Of a stretch of DNA of 13,949 nt, positions 1 through 8,200 are shown piece after piece. The position numbers and the translations under genes are program-made. The notes under the pieces are model-generated. The model saw only the letters and a list, made by a program, of their open reading frames with translations, had not been told where the DNA came from and made no database searches. The stretch's first letter is position 1, and every line of letters starts with the position of its first letter. Source of the DNA: Rubrivirga sp. (GTDB lineage: Bacteria > Bacteroidota > Rhodothermia > Rhodothermales > Rubricoccaceae); contig JAAXJP010000354.1 in the NCBI GenBank assembly GCA_012269805.1, positions 1 to 13,949 of the forward strand, written 5' to 3'.

Positions 1-1
1 G

Positions 2-52
2 TGGCGTCGCGCGCTCGACCGCTCCCGCGGCTGGGCCGAGCCCGACGCCTGA
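2..52 (+). CDS. 3' end of an upstream gene (partial, unidentified)
   Basis: Reading from base 2 gives 16 codons followed by TGA at 50-52. The peptide ends WRRALDRSRGWAEPDA. Fifteen of the 16 codons end in G or C, as in the clear genes of this window, and the peptide is a plausible soluble C-terminus. The fragment is too short to identify. The stop lies 99 bases before the glpD start, so the two genes could be co-transcribed. The alternative is that this is chance open frame in GC-rich DNA. Confidence 0.4.
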   Translation, partial: WRRALDRSRGWAEPDA

Positions 53-151
53 CCACGCAGCGGCGCAGCCACTCTGCCCGCCTCGGCAACCGGGGGCGCC
101 GTCCGCCGGTCCACCGAGCCCTTCCCCGCCTCCACCGAGGCCGACCGACCC

Positions 152-1744
152 ATGAACCGAGACACCATGCGCCGCGCCGTCGACGCGGCGACCGAGGCCT
201 GGGACTTCGTCATCGTCGGCGGCGGCGCGACGGGGCTGGGGTGCGCCATCGAGGCCGCCTCGCGCGGCTACCGACCGCTCCTCCTCGAGCAGTCCGACTT
301 TGCCAAGGGCACGTCGAGCCGCTCGACGAAGCTCGTCCACGGCGGCGTGCGGTACCTCCAGCAGGGGAACGTGGCCCTCGTGCTGGAGGCGCTGAAGGAG
401 CGCGGCATCCTGCTCAGGAACGCGCCGCACCTCGTCCACGACCTCGCCTTCGTCGTCCCGAACTACACGTGGTGGGAGGGCCCGTTCTACGGCGTCGGGA
501 TGAAGGTGTACGACCTGCTGGCGGGCCGGTCCGGCTTCGGCAAGAGCAAGCACCTCTCGAAGGAAAAGACGATGGAGCGCTTGCCGACCATCGAGCCGGA
601 GGGCCTCGACGGCGGCGTGATCTACTACGACGGCCAGTTCGACGACGCCCGCCTCGCGCTCAACATGGCGCAGACGGCGGCCGAGCAGGGCGCCACGCTC
701 CTCACGTACTGCGAGGTCACGGGCCTCCGCAAGGCCGACGACGGCGAGGTCGCGGGCGTCGAGGCGACCGACCTCGAGACCGGCGAGTCGTTCGAGGTCC
801 CGGCCCGCGTCGTCATCAACGCGACGGGCGTGTGGACAGACACCATCCGGCGGATGGACGACCCGGGCGTCCGGCCAATGATCCAGCCCAGCCAGGGCGT
901 CCACCTCGTCCTCGACCGGCGCTTCCTGCCGGGCGACAGCGCCATCATGGTCCCGAAGACCGACGACGGCCGCGTCCTCTTCGCGATCCCGTGGCACGAC
1001 GCGGTCGTGGTCGGGACGACGGACACGCCGATCGACGGCGTCCCGATGGAGCCCGTCCCGTTCGAGGAGGAGGTCTCGTTCCTCCTCCGCCACGCGGCCC
1101 GCTACCTCACCGACGACCCGACGCGCGAGGACGTCCGGAGCGTGTTCGTCGGCATCCGCCCGCTCGTGGCCGACCCCGACGCCGAGGGCACGTCGGCCAT
1201 CTCGCGCGACCACACGCTCCACATCGCCGAGTCGGGCCTGGTGACCATCACGGGCGGCAAGTGGACGACCTACCGGAAGATGGCGGAGGACACCATCGAC
1301 CAGGCCGCCACGCTGGCCGGGTTGGAGGACCGCGCCTCGGTCACGGCCCGGCTCCAGCTTCACGGCGCCCACGACAACGCCGAGGCGTTCGGCGACCTCG
1401 CCGCCTACGGCTCCGACGCGCCCGCCCTCCAGGCGCTCATGCGCGACGACGAGACGCTTGCACAGCGGCTCCACGAGCGCCGGCCCGTCCGCGCCGTGCA
1501 GGTCGTGTGGGCCGCGCGGCACGAGATGGCACGGACCGTCGAGGACGTCCTCGCTCGCCGGACGCGCGAGCTGCTCCTCGACGCCCGCGCCGCGGTCGAC
1601 ATGGCGCCGCGAGTGGCCGAGCTGATGGCCGCCGAGCTCGGCCGCGACGCCGACTGGCAGCGCGCGCAGGTCGAGGCGTTTTCCGACCTCGCGGAGCAGT
1701 ACCTCCTCACGGGCGGCCCGCTGCCCTCTACCGACGCGGCGTGA
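152..1744 (+). CDS. glpD: Glycerol-3-phosphate dehydrogenase, FAD-dependent (GlpD/GlpA type)
   Basis: This enzyme oxidises sn-glycerol 3-phosphate to dihydroxyacetone phosphate and passes electrons through FAD to the quinone pool, at the cytoplasmic face of the inner membrane. The 530-residue length is normal for the family. An N-terminal Rossmann FAD motif, GGGATG, lies at residues 23-28. It is followed by the GlpD signature GTSSRSTKLVHGGVRYL (53-69). Other family blocks are YYDGQFDDARL (159-169), SQGVHLV (247-253), GIRPL (334-338) and ITGGKWTTYR (366-375). The DAO_C-type helical C-terminal domain spans about 395-520 and contains VEDVLARRTR. The ATG at 152 was chosen because it puts the FAD motif about 22 residues from the start, as is usual. 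No Shine-Dalgarno is visible, which is common in Bacteroidota. No glpK or glpF is seen nearby. The following DNA is in another frame and unrelated. Confidence 0.96.
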   Translation: MNRDTMRRAVDAATEAWDFVIVGGGATGLGCAIEAASRGYRPLLLEQSDFAKGTSSRSTKLVHGGVRYLQQGNVALVLEALKERGILLRNAPHLVHDLAFVVPNYTWWEGPFYGVGMKVYDLLAGRSGFGKSKHLSKEKTMERLPTIEPEGLDGGVIYYDGQFDDARLALNMAQTAAEQGATLLTYCEVTGLRKADDGEVAGVEATDLETGESFEVPARVVINATGVWTDTIRRMDDPGVRPMIQPSQGVHLVLDRRFLPGDSAIMVPKTDDGRVLFAIPWHDAVVVGTTDTPIDGVPMEPVPFEEEVSFLLRHAARYLTDDPTREDVRSVFVGIRPLVADPDAEGTSAISRDHTLHIAESGLVTITGGKWTTYRKMAEDTIDQAATLAGLEDRASVTARLQLHGAHDNAEAFGDLAAYGSDAPALQALMRDDETLAQRLHERRPVRAVQVVWAARHEMARTVEDVLARRTRELLLDARAAVDMAPRVAELMAAELGRDADWQRAQVEAFSDLAEQYLLTGGPLPSTDAA

Positions 1745-1791
1745 TCTGGATGCGGCCGGTCCTGCTCCGCCAGACCAGCGAGAGCCGGTAG

Positions 1792-1910
1792 GCAGGCGCA
1801 GCGAACGACGCCGCTTTCGAGGCCGACCTCGACCCGACCGGGGCGCTCTCGGTCGGGCACGGCGGCTACCGGACGTCGCGTTCCGCCACGACCAGGCCGA
1901 CCCGGACGAC
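1792..1910 (+). pseudogene. Possible frameshifted 5' part of the 1911-2174 reading frame
   Basis: After a TAG at 1789-1791, this frame reads AGAANDAAFEADLDPTGALS and then VGHGGYR. Codons are strongly GC-ending and the composition is protein-like up to about 1869. From about 1869 the protein-like frame is the one that continues without a stop into 1911-2174, reading PDVAFRHDQADPDDV. One extra base in the C-pair at 1869-1870 would join the two frames as GHGGYPDVAFRH. This suggests a gene inactivated by a one-base deletion, or a sequencing error, with an earlier in-frame stop at 1789. No family is recognised. It could also be non-coding DNA that merely resembles coding sequence. Confidence 0.3.
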
Positions 1911-2174
1911 GTGAGCCGCGGGGTGCGTGTGCTTCGGTCTGTCGTTTCCGCCGACGTGCTGACGCTCACGATCGGAGGGCGCGCGGGCGACGTGCCCGTG
2001 TACACCGGCCGCCAGGCGGAGGACGCGTTCGGTCTCGGCCTCGAGATCCTCCCGATGACGGCCCCCGGCGCGGGGCCGGGCGCGAGGCCCGCGTTCGTCG
2101 CCCGGGTCACGTTCGACGGCACGGCCGCGCAGTCGGGCTACGTTCGGCAGGAGATCGTCGCTCCCCTCCGGTAG
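1911..2174 (+). CDS. Hypothetical protein, 87 aa, or 3' fragment of a decayed gene
   Basis: I do not recognise this product. With GTG at 1911 as start it gives 87 residues beginning MSRGVRVLRSVVSADVLTLTIGG and ending VRQEIVAPLR. Alternating hydrophobic stretches such as VLTLTIGG and FVARVTFDG suggest a small beta-rich domain. Codon use is GC-ending like its neighbours, so the frame was probably translated at some time. There is no signal peptide and no ribosome-binding site, and the frame stays open upstream of the GTG to before 1866. The GTG is therefore a poorly supported start. The sequence may be the C-terminal part of a longer protein whose upstream part is in another frame. A stable hairpin follows the TAG directly, as would fit the end of a transcript. 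Confidence 0.4.
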   Translation: MSRGVRVLRSVVSADVLTLTIGGRAGDVPVYTGRQAEDAFGLGLEILPMTAPGAGPGARPAFVARVTFDGTAAQSGYVRQEIVAPLR

Positions 2175-2176
2175 CT

Positions 2177-2196
2177 CCGCCTCGGTGTCGAGGCGG
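2177..2196 (+). terminator. Hairpin after the 1911-2174 frame, terminator-like without a T-tract
   Basis: CCGCCTCG (2177-2184), loop GTGT, then CGAGGCGG (2189-2196) form a perfect 8-bp GC-rich stem starting two bases after the TAG. No run of T follows, so intrinsic termination is uncertain. It lies 14 bases before the ATG of the next gene and could instead affect that gene's leader. Confidence 0.4.
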
Positions 2197-2210
2197 GCCG
2201 ACCCACCTGC

Positions 2211-4433
2211 ATGACCGCCGCTCGGCTCTCGCTCCTCGCCCTGCTCGTCGCCGTGGTCGCCGGGTGCGAGGCCGCGCCGGAGCGGGCCGGGGGGACCCAG
2301 CGGATGGCCGATACCCTCGCCGCGCGCGCCGCCGCCGCCGAGGCCGCGCCGATGCCGTACTTCGTCCTCAACACGGCGCGCGCCGACCGGCTCGAGGCGG
2401 CGCTCGGTCGGTACCGCGGCGGCGACCTCCTCCGCGCTCGGTTCGACCTCGCCCGCGAGCGGCTCCAGGCCGGCGACACCGACGCCGCCATCGCCCAACT
2501 GGTCGACCTCGGCGAGCGCGCGGGCGGCGTCGGCGCCATCGGCGGGCCGGCGCGGCCGGTCTACGACCTCCTCGCGACGGCCTACCTCCGGCGCGGCGAG
2601 CAGGCCAACTGCCTCGCCAACCACCACGCTGGCGAGGTCTGCGTGCTCCCGTTCCGGGGCGCCGCCGTCCACGACGACCCCGACGGCGCCCGCCGCGCGG
2701 CCGACGTCCTGGCGGACCTCCTCGAGGCCGCGCCCGACGACCTCGGCAGCCGCTGGCTCCTCAACGTGGCCCACCACGCGCTCGGCAGCTACCCGGACGG
2801 CGTTCCGGAGGCGTGGCGGATCGATGGGCTCGACGCGGAGGGTGATGCCCGCTGGACGAACGTCGCGCCCCAGCGCGGCGCGGCCGTGGACGGCATCTCG
2901 GGCGGCGTCTCGGCCGAGGACTTCGACGGTGACGGCGACCCCGACCTCCTCGTCACGAGCTACGGCCTCCGCGACCCGATTCGGTATTTCGAGAACCGAG
3001 GCGGGCGCTTCGCCGAGCGGACCGAGGCGGCCGGCCTCGGCGGGCTGACGGGTGGCCTCAACACGGTCCACGGCGACGTCGACAACGACGGCGACGCCGA
3101 CGTGCTGGTCCTCCGCGGCGGCTGGTTCGGCGCCGTCGGAGGCTGGCCAAACTCGCTGCTGCTGAACGACGGCGCGGGCCGGTTCGAGGACGTGACCTAC
3201 GCCGCCGGGCTGGGCTCCGAGCACCCGACGCAGACCGCCGCGTTCGCCGACGTGGACGGCGACGGCGACCTCGACCTGGTCGTCGGCAACGAGAGCGGCG
3301 GGGCGTACCCGGACGCGCTCGGCGAGACCGGCGAGTCGACGACGCACGCCTCCGAGCTCTTTTTGAATGAGGGGACGGATAAGGCCGGCGTGCCCCAGTT
3401 CCGCGAGGCGGCGGCCGAGGCGGGCATCGAACTGGCGGCGTTCGTCAAGGGCGTCGCGTTCGGCGACGTCGAGGGCGACGGCCGGCCGGACCTCTACGTG
3501 AGCGTCCTCGGCGGGCCGAACAAGCTGTACCTCAACCGGTCGGAGGGCGGCCGAGTCCGGTTCGAGGAGGCCGCCGAGGCGTCCGGCGTCGCGGGCCCGG
3601 ACTTCAGCTTCCCCGTCGCCTGGTTCGACGCCGACGGCGACGGCCGCGACGACCTCCTCGTCGTCAGCTACGACGTCCGCCACTTTTTCGAGACGCCGGC
3701 CGACGCGGCTCGCGAGGCGCTCGGGCTCCCGCCGGCGGTCGAGACCACGCGGCTGTACCTCAACGACGGCGACGGCACGTTCCGCGACGCGTCCGCCGAG
3801 GCGGGCCTCGACCTCCCCCTCTTCGGGATGGGGCTGGGCGTCGGCGACCTCGACGGGGACGGCCGCCTCGACGTAACGGTGGGCACGGGCGCGCCCGAAC
3901 TCCGCTCGCTCATCCCGAACCGCGCGTTCCTCAACCGCTCGGCGCCCGGCGCGCCGGGTTTCGAGGACGTCACCCTGTCGTCCGGCCTCGGGCACCTCCA
4001 GAAGGGCCACGCGATCGCCTTCGCCGACCTCGACCTCGACGGCGACGAGGAGCTCTACGAGGTCATGGGCGGCGCCGTCGAGGGCGACCGCGCGCTCAAC
4101 GTCCTGTTCGACGGGCCGCCGAGCGACGCGCGCTGGCTGTCGCTCACGCTCGTGGGGCGGCGCGCGAACCGCTCGGCGATCGGCGCGCGCGTCGTCGTCA
4201 CGGTCCGCCGGCCCGGCGGCGCGTCGCGGACGCTGGCGCGGACGGTCGGGACGGGCGGCAGCTTCGGCGCGGGCTCGCTCGCCGTCGACCTCGGCCTCGG
4301 CGACGCCGAGGCGGTCGAGGCCGTGACCGTCCGGTGGCGGGGCGGGGCCGAAGAGGCGGTCGCGGGCGTCGAGGTTGGCGGGCGCTACCGAGTGGTGGAG
4401 GGCGCGGGGCGGGCGGAGCCCCTCGGCGGCTGA
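2211..4433 (+). CDS. CRTAC1-type FG-GAP/VCBS repeat lipoprotein with C-terminal ASPIC/UnbV domain
   Basis: A 740-residue predicted outer-membrane lipoprotein of unknown function. Residues 1-19 form a lipoprotein signal with lipobox VAGC (Cys19). Residues about 50-200 are helical and TPR-like and contain NCLANHHAGEVC (133-144), a Cys/His-rich motif, followed by VLPFRG. Seven calcium-binding-loop repeats of the form D-x-[DN]-x-D-G follow. They sit near 237-248 (DFDGDGDPDLLV), 289-300, 347-358, 419-430, 473-484, 546-557 and 606-617. They are expected to build a beta-propeller. Residues about 642-730 match the ASPIC/UnbV domain (NRSAIGARVVVTV, then VTVRWRGG). The ATG at 2211 is the start that gives the signal peptide. 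Only 76 bases separate it from the plug lipoprotein gene, so co-transcription is possible. These proteins are often mislabelled as RNA-binding or enzymatic. Binding to a surface ligand is inference. Confidence 0.9.
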   Translation: MTAARLSLLALLVAVVAGCEAAPERAGGTQRMADTLAARAAAAEAAPMPYFVLNTARADRLEAALGRYRGGDLLRARFDLARERLQAGDTDAAIAQLVDLGERAGGVGAIGGPARPVYDLLATAYLRRGEQANCLANHHAGEVCVLPFRGAAVHDDPDGARRAADVLADLLEAAPDDLGSRWLLNVAHHALGSYPDGVPEAWRIDGLDAEGDARWTNVAPQRGAAVDGISGGVSAEDFDGDGDPDLLVTSYGLRDPIRYFENRGGRFAERTEAAGLGGLTGGLNTVHGDVDNDGDADVLVLRGGWFGAVGGWPNSLLLNDGAGRFEDVTYAAGLGSEHPTQTAAFADVDGDGDLDLVVGNESGGAYPDALGETGESTTHASELFLNEGTDKAGVPQFREAAAEAGIELAAFVKGVAFGDVEGDGRPDLYVSVLGGPNKLYLNRSEGGRVRFEEAAEASGVAGPDFSFPVAWFDADGDGRDDLLVVSYDVRHFFETPADAAREALGLPPAVETTRLYLNDGDGTFRDASAEAGLDLPLFGMGLGVGDLDGDGRLDVTVGTGAPELRSLIPNRAFLNRSAPGAPGFEDVTLSSGLGHLQKGHAIAFADLDLDGDEELYEVMGGAVEGDRALNVLFDGPPSDARWLSLTLVGRRANRSAIGARVVVTVRRPGGASRTLARTVGTGGSFGAGSLAVDLGLGDAEAVEAVTVRWRGGAEEAVAGVEVGGRYRVVEGAGRAEPLGG

Positions 4434-4455
4434 CGGGCGAATCCGGCGCCTCCCC

Positions 4456-4486
4456 TTGCGTCGTGAGCGCCGGGCGCCAACCTTGT
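4456..4486 (+). promoter_or_regulatory. Weak Bacteroidota-style promoter candidate before the plug lipoprotein
   Basis: TTG at 4456-4458 is followed after 20 bases by AACCTTGT (4479-4486). The known Bacteroidota pattern is TTTG near -33 and TAnnTTTG near -7, so the match is partial (four of six fixed positions in the second box). The same ACCTTG core occurs at 10135-10140 before another lipoprotein gene, which is the main reason for listing it. Confidence 0.22.
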
Positions 4487-4509
4487 CCCCCCACTCGCCC
4501 TCCGACGTC

Positions 4510-4959
4510 ATGCGCTACGTCGCCCTCGCTCTTGCCGCCCTCCTCCTCGTCGGGTGCGGGCCCGGGAACGGCGTCCGCGAGCGCGGCGACCCGAACGTCG
4601 TCGAGGGCGGCGACATCGAGCGGCGGAGCCTCCAGCGGATCGAGCAGATGCTCCGCGGGCAGGTGGCCGGCGTCCTGGTCGAGCAGCGCGGCGGGAGCCT
4701 CGTCATCCGGATCCGCGGGTCGGAGTCGTTCGGGTCCAGCAACGCCGACCCGCTCTTCGTCGTGGACGGCTACCCGATCCCGCTCGGCGCCGACGGCGCG
4801 CTCGACGGACTCAACCCGCGCGACGTGGAGTCGATCCGAGTGCTGAAGAACGCGAGCGAGACGGCGATCTACGGCGCACGGGGCGCCAACGGCGTCGTCG
4901 TGATCACGACGGTCCGGCCCCCTCAGATCGACAGAGACGAGCCTCAGGGCGACCTGTAA
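4510..4959 (+). CDS. Stand-alone TonB-dependent-receptor plug-domain lipoprotein
   Basis: A 149-residue protein made of a lipoprotein signal and one plug domain, with no beta-barrel. Residues 1-16 (MRYVALALAALLLVGC) end in lipobox LVGC, giving a lipidated Cys16. Residues about 40-135 follow the plug of SusC-type receptors closely. They comprise LRGQVAGVLVEQ (48-59), VIRIRGSESF (65-74), PLFVVDGYPI (81-90), NPRDVESIRVLKNASETAIY (102-121) and RGANGVVVITT (124-134). The downstream SusC has the same blocks in the same order. The ATG at 4510 is preferred over earlier in-frame starts because it places the signal peptide at the N-terminus. The TAA is clean and the tail after the plug is only 15 residues. 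This argues for an intended short protein rather than a truncated receptor. A role as partner, regulator or decoy of SusC or TonB is inference. Confidence 0.85.
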   Translation: MRYVALALAALLLVGCGPGNGVRERGDPNVVEGGDIERRSLQRIEQMLRGQVAGVLVEQRGGSLVIRIRGSESFGSSNADPLFVVDGYPIPLGADGALDGLNPRDVESIRVLKNASETAIYGARGANGVVVITTVRPPQIDRDEPQGDL

Positions 4960-5066
4960 ATGGGCAGAGAGATCCGCCCCTGAGTGGTGCCCGGTCGTAG
5001 CCGGATGGGGGAGTTTCCTTAGGAGGGGGTCGTCGACGTGGCGTACGGGATCGGCAGGGGTCCCAA

Positions 5067-5078
5067 AGCGCTTCCGGG
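5067..5078 (+). repeat. 12-base direct repeat, upstream copy
   Basis: AGCGCTTCCGGG occurs here and again at 5200-5211, one copy on each side of the susC promoter candidate. This copy lies in AAGCGCTT (5066-5073), an 8-base perfect palindrome. It could be a regulator half-site, but chance recurrence in GC-rich DNA is not excluded. Confidence 0.45.
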
Positions 5079-5144
5079 CACCCGTAGAGTCCGCGTCCGT
5101 CACGTCCGGTGCGGCGGAAACGGCCGCAGCGGCTTGGAATCGCT

Positions 5145-5162
5145 TGTGTAAGCGTTTGCACA
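5145..5162 (+). promoter_or_regulatory. LacI-family-type operator upstream of susC
   Basis: TGTGTAAGCGTTTGCACA is an imperfect palindrome centred on CG, with seven of nine base pairs symmetric. LacI/CcpA-family operators have this form, with a central CG flanked by AA and TT and TGT/ACA-like ends. It lies in the 310-base gap before susC and overlaps the -35 element of the promoter candidate at 5156-5184. Repression by occlusion would fit, with relief by a sugar ligand. No LacI-type gene is in the window, so the regulator is unknown. Confidence 0.6.
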
Positions 5163-5184
5163 GAGCTTCGCGAGACATTAACAT
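5156..5184 (+). promoter_or_regulatory. Promoter candidate for susCD
   Basis: TTGCAC (5156-5161), a 17-base spacer and TAACAT (5179-5184) match the sigma-70-type pattern at four of six positions in each box with ideal spacing. The region from 5176 to 5200 is unusually AT-rich for this window. Transcription would begin near 5191 and leave a leader of about 80 bases before the susC ATG. The overlap with the LacI-type palindrome strengthens the case. Bacteroidota promoters often differ from this pattern, so the boxes could be coincidental. Confidence 0.5.
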
Positions 5185-5199
5185 CGGAATTGACCCGAT

Positions 5200-5211
5200 A
5201 GCGCTTCCGGG
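5200..5211 (+). repeat. 12-base direct repeat, downstream copy
   Basis: This is the second copy of AGCGCTTCCGGG. It lies 133 bases from the first, about 15 bases after the -10 box and inside the predicted leader of susC. Confidence 0.45.
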
Positions 5212-5269
5212 GTCGATCGGTCGAGCCCGGCGCGCGTCGCACGGACCTCCACACACACCCCCTTCACCG

Positions 5270-8200
5270 ATGCGTCGGAACGCTACCCTCCTGGGGCTGG
5301 CCGCTCTGCTGTTCGCGCTCGGCTCGGCCCCGGCCGTCGCCCAGTCGCGGACGGTCACCGGTACCGTCACGGACGCCGCCAGCGGCGACCCCCTCCCCTT
5401 CGTCAACGTCACGATCGAGGGCACCACACGCGGTGCCGCCACGAACGTCGACGGCGAGTACTCCATCGACGTCGACGGCCCGGACGCCGTCCTCGTGTAC
5501 CGCTTCCTCGGCTACATCGAGACCACCGAGACGGTCGGTAGCCGATCCGTGATCGACGTCGCGCTTGAGGAGGACTCGGACATCCTCGACGAGGTCGTTG
5601 TGGTGGGCTACGGCACGCAGCGCCGCGGCGACGTCACGGCGTCGGTCGCGACGGTCGACGTCGACGAGGCCAACGAGGGCCTCGTGACGGCCCCGACCGA
5701 TTTCCTCGAGGGCCGCGTGGCCGGCGTCAACGTGATCGAGAACTCGGGCGAGCCCGGCGCAGCCGTCTCCGTTCAGATCCGCGGCGGCACGTCGATCACG
5801 GCCTCGAACGAGCCGCTCTACGTCATCGACGGCATCCCGGTCTCGGGTGACAACGTCACGCCGGGCGGCGCCGGGCAGGTCTCGGGTGGCCCGCCCCGGA
5901 ACCCGCTCACGCTCATCAACCCGAACGACATCGAGTCGGTCACCGTCCTCAAAGACGCCTCGGCGACGGCCATCTACGGCTCGCGGGGCGCCAACGGCGT
6001 CGTCCTCATCACGACGAAGGACGGGTCCGAGGGGCGCGTGACCGTCGACTACGAGGGCGCGACGTCGTTCTCGACGGCGGCCTCGACCTACGACGTCCTC
6101 ACGGGCGACGAGTACCGCCAGTTTGTCCGCGACAACTTCGGCGCCGACGCGCTCTCGGGCCCCGACGCCAACCTCAACGTCAACGCGTTCAACACCAACT
6201 TCGTCGACGAGATCTTCCGGACGGGGACGACGCAGTCGCACAACCTCTCGTTCGGCGGCGGCACGCCCACGACGCAGTACCGGGCCAGCGTGAGCTACCT
6301 CGACAACGAGGGGATCGTGATCTCGGAGGCCCAGCAGCGCGTGACGGCCCGGCTCAACGCGAACAACCAGATTTTCGACAACCGGCTCCGGCTGGGCCTC
6401 AACCTCACGTCGGCCTTGACCGACGACGACTTCGTCGCGGCCAACGACGTCGGCGGGTTCGAGGGCGGCCTGTTCCAGAACGCCATCCAGTTCCGCCCGA
6501 TCGCGCCCGTCAACGACGACAGCCAACTCGACGGCTACTACGAGATCGAGGGGCAGCGGTCGTTCCGCAACCCGGTCGCGCTGGCGAACCAGATCGACGA
6601 GACGGCCCGGACGGTCCGCACGCTCGGCAACATCACGGCCGAGCTCGACCTCGTGGAGGGGCTCACGGCGTCGCTCAACGTCGGCGGCGACCGCTCGGTC
6701 GGCACGCGCCGGGCGTACACGCCGGCCCAGAGCCCGCTCGGCCAGGAGTTCGCCACGCAGACGACGAACGGCGGCTCGGCCTACCGGCGGACGCTCGAGC
6801 GGACCTCGGCGACGATCTCGACCTACCTCACCTGGGCCAGCGAGCTCGGCGAGAACCTGAACTACGACCTCCTCGGCGGCTACGAGTACCAGGAGTTCAA
6901 CGTGAGCGAGACGTCGGTCCAGACGACGAGCTTCGTGACCGACTTTACCGAGGACAACCTCCTCCAGTCGGGCACGGTCGCGATCAACGCGAACAACGCG
7001 GGCCCGGGCACCTTCTCGTACCGCGCCGACAACCTCCTCGCGTCGTTCTTCTCGCGCGCCAACGTCAACTACGACGACCGGTACTTCCTCACGGGCTCGC
7101 TCCGCTACGACGGCTCGTCGCGGTTCTCGGAGGACAACCGGTACGCCCTGTTCCCGGCGGTCTCGGGCGCCTGGCGGATCTCGGCCGAGCCGTTCTTCGA
7201 CGCCGGCACGGCGGTCACCGACCTCCGCCTCCGCGCCGGCTACGGCGTCGTGGGCAACCAGGCCATCGGCGACTACCTGTTCCTCCCGCTCCTCGCCGCG
7301 AACCCGGCCAACTCGGCCGTGCTCAACGGGATCATCGTCCCGGGCTACGCGCCAAGCCAGCTGGCCAACCCCGACCTCCAGTGGGAGCAGAAGGAGGAGG
7401 TCACGGTCGGCCTCGACTACCGGCTCCTCCGCGACCGGCTCTTCGGCTCGGTCGAGTTCTACCGGAACACGACGCAGGACCTCCTCCTCAACGTCCCGGT
7501 TCTGGCCGACGTCGTCCCGACGCAGGTCCAGAACGTGGGCTCGCTGCGGAACACGGGCGTCGACCTCGCCCTCGACGCGCTTCTCTTCGAGAACGACGCG
7601 GCCAGCTTCACGCTCGGCCTCACGTTCAACACGAACCGGAACGAGGTCCTCGACCTCGGCGGTGCCTCGCAGCTGTTCACCGGCAACATCTCCGGTGAGG
7701 GGCAGTCGGGCGGCACGTCGCTCCTGCTCACGCCGGGCGAGGAGTTCCCGATCTTCTACGGGCTCGAGTTCACCGGGGAGTACAACGCCGACGGCGAGCC
7801 GATCTTTAACGACTACGAGGTGGTCGACGTCGACGGTGACCCGAACACGGCGCCGGGCCCGCTCGACCGCGAGCTCGTGGGGACGACCGACGCGCCCGGC
7901 GACGACGACCGCGTCCGCCTCGGGAGCCCGCGGCCCGACTTCAGCTATGGCATCCGCCTCAACGCGGCGTTCGGCGACTTCGGCGTCCGCGCGTTCTTCC
8001 GAGGCGAGCAGGGGCGCGAGCTGTTCAACAACACGGCGCTCGTGTACGGGACGCGGAGCGTCGGCGCGAACCGGAACTTCCTCGACCTCGAGTACGACCC
8101 GGACGAGGCCGTCGTCGAGGCGCCGACGTTCTCGTCGCGCTACATCGAGGACGCGTCGTTCCTGCGGCTCGACCAGCTCACGCTCGAGTACCGGCTGGGC

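Noticed and set aside
1..1791. Plus-strand 596-codon frame starting with GTG at base 1
   Set aside because: It overlaps glpD in another frame and is an Arg/Pro/Gly-rich shadow. The overlapping glpD frame has all family motifs.
1866..4511. Minus-strand open frame of 881 codons
   Set aside because: It is antisense to the 740-aa lipoprotein. Its translation shows repeated VEVGVAVAV-like strings, which are the reverse complement of DVDGDGDLD codons. It has no recognisable domain.
5043..5086. TACGGG...CCCGTA inverted repeat as a leader hairpin
   Set aside because: There are only six pairs with a loop of about 30 bases, no better than chance in GC-rich DNA.
5190..5218. TTGACC as an alternative -35 box for susC
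   Set aside because: Seventeen bases downstream is TCGATC, which matches TATAAT at only two positions. The promoter at 5156-5184 is better and coincides with the operator.
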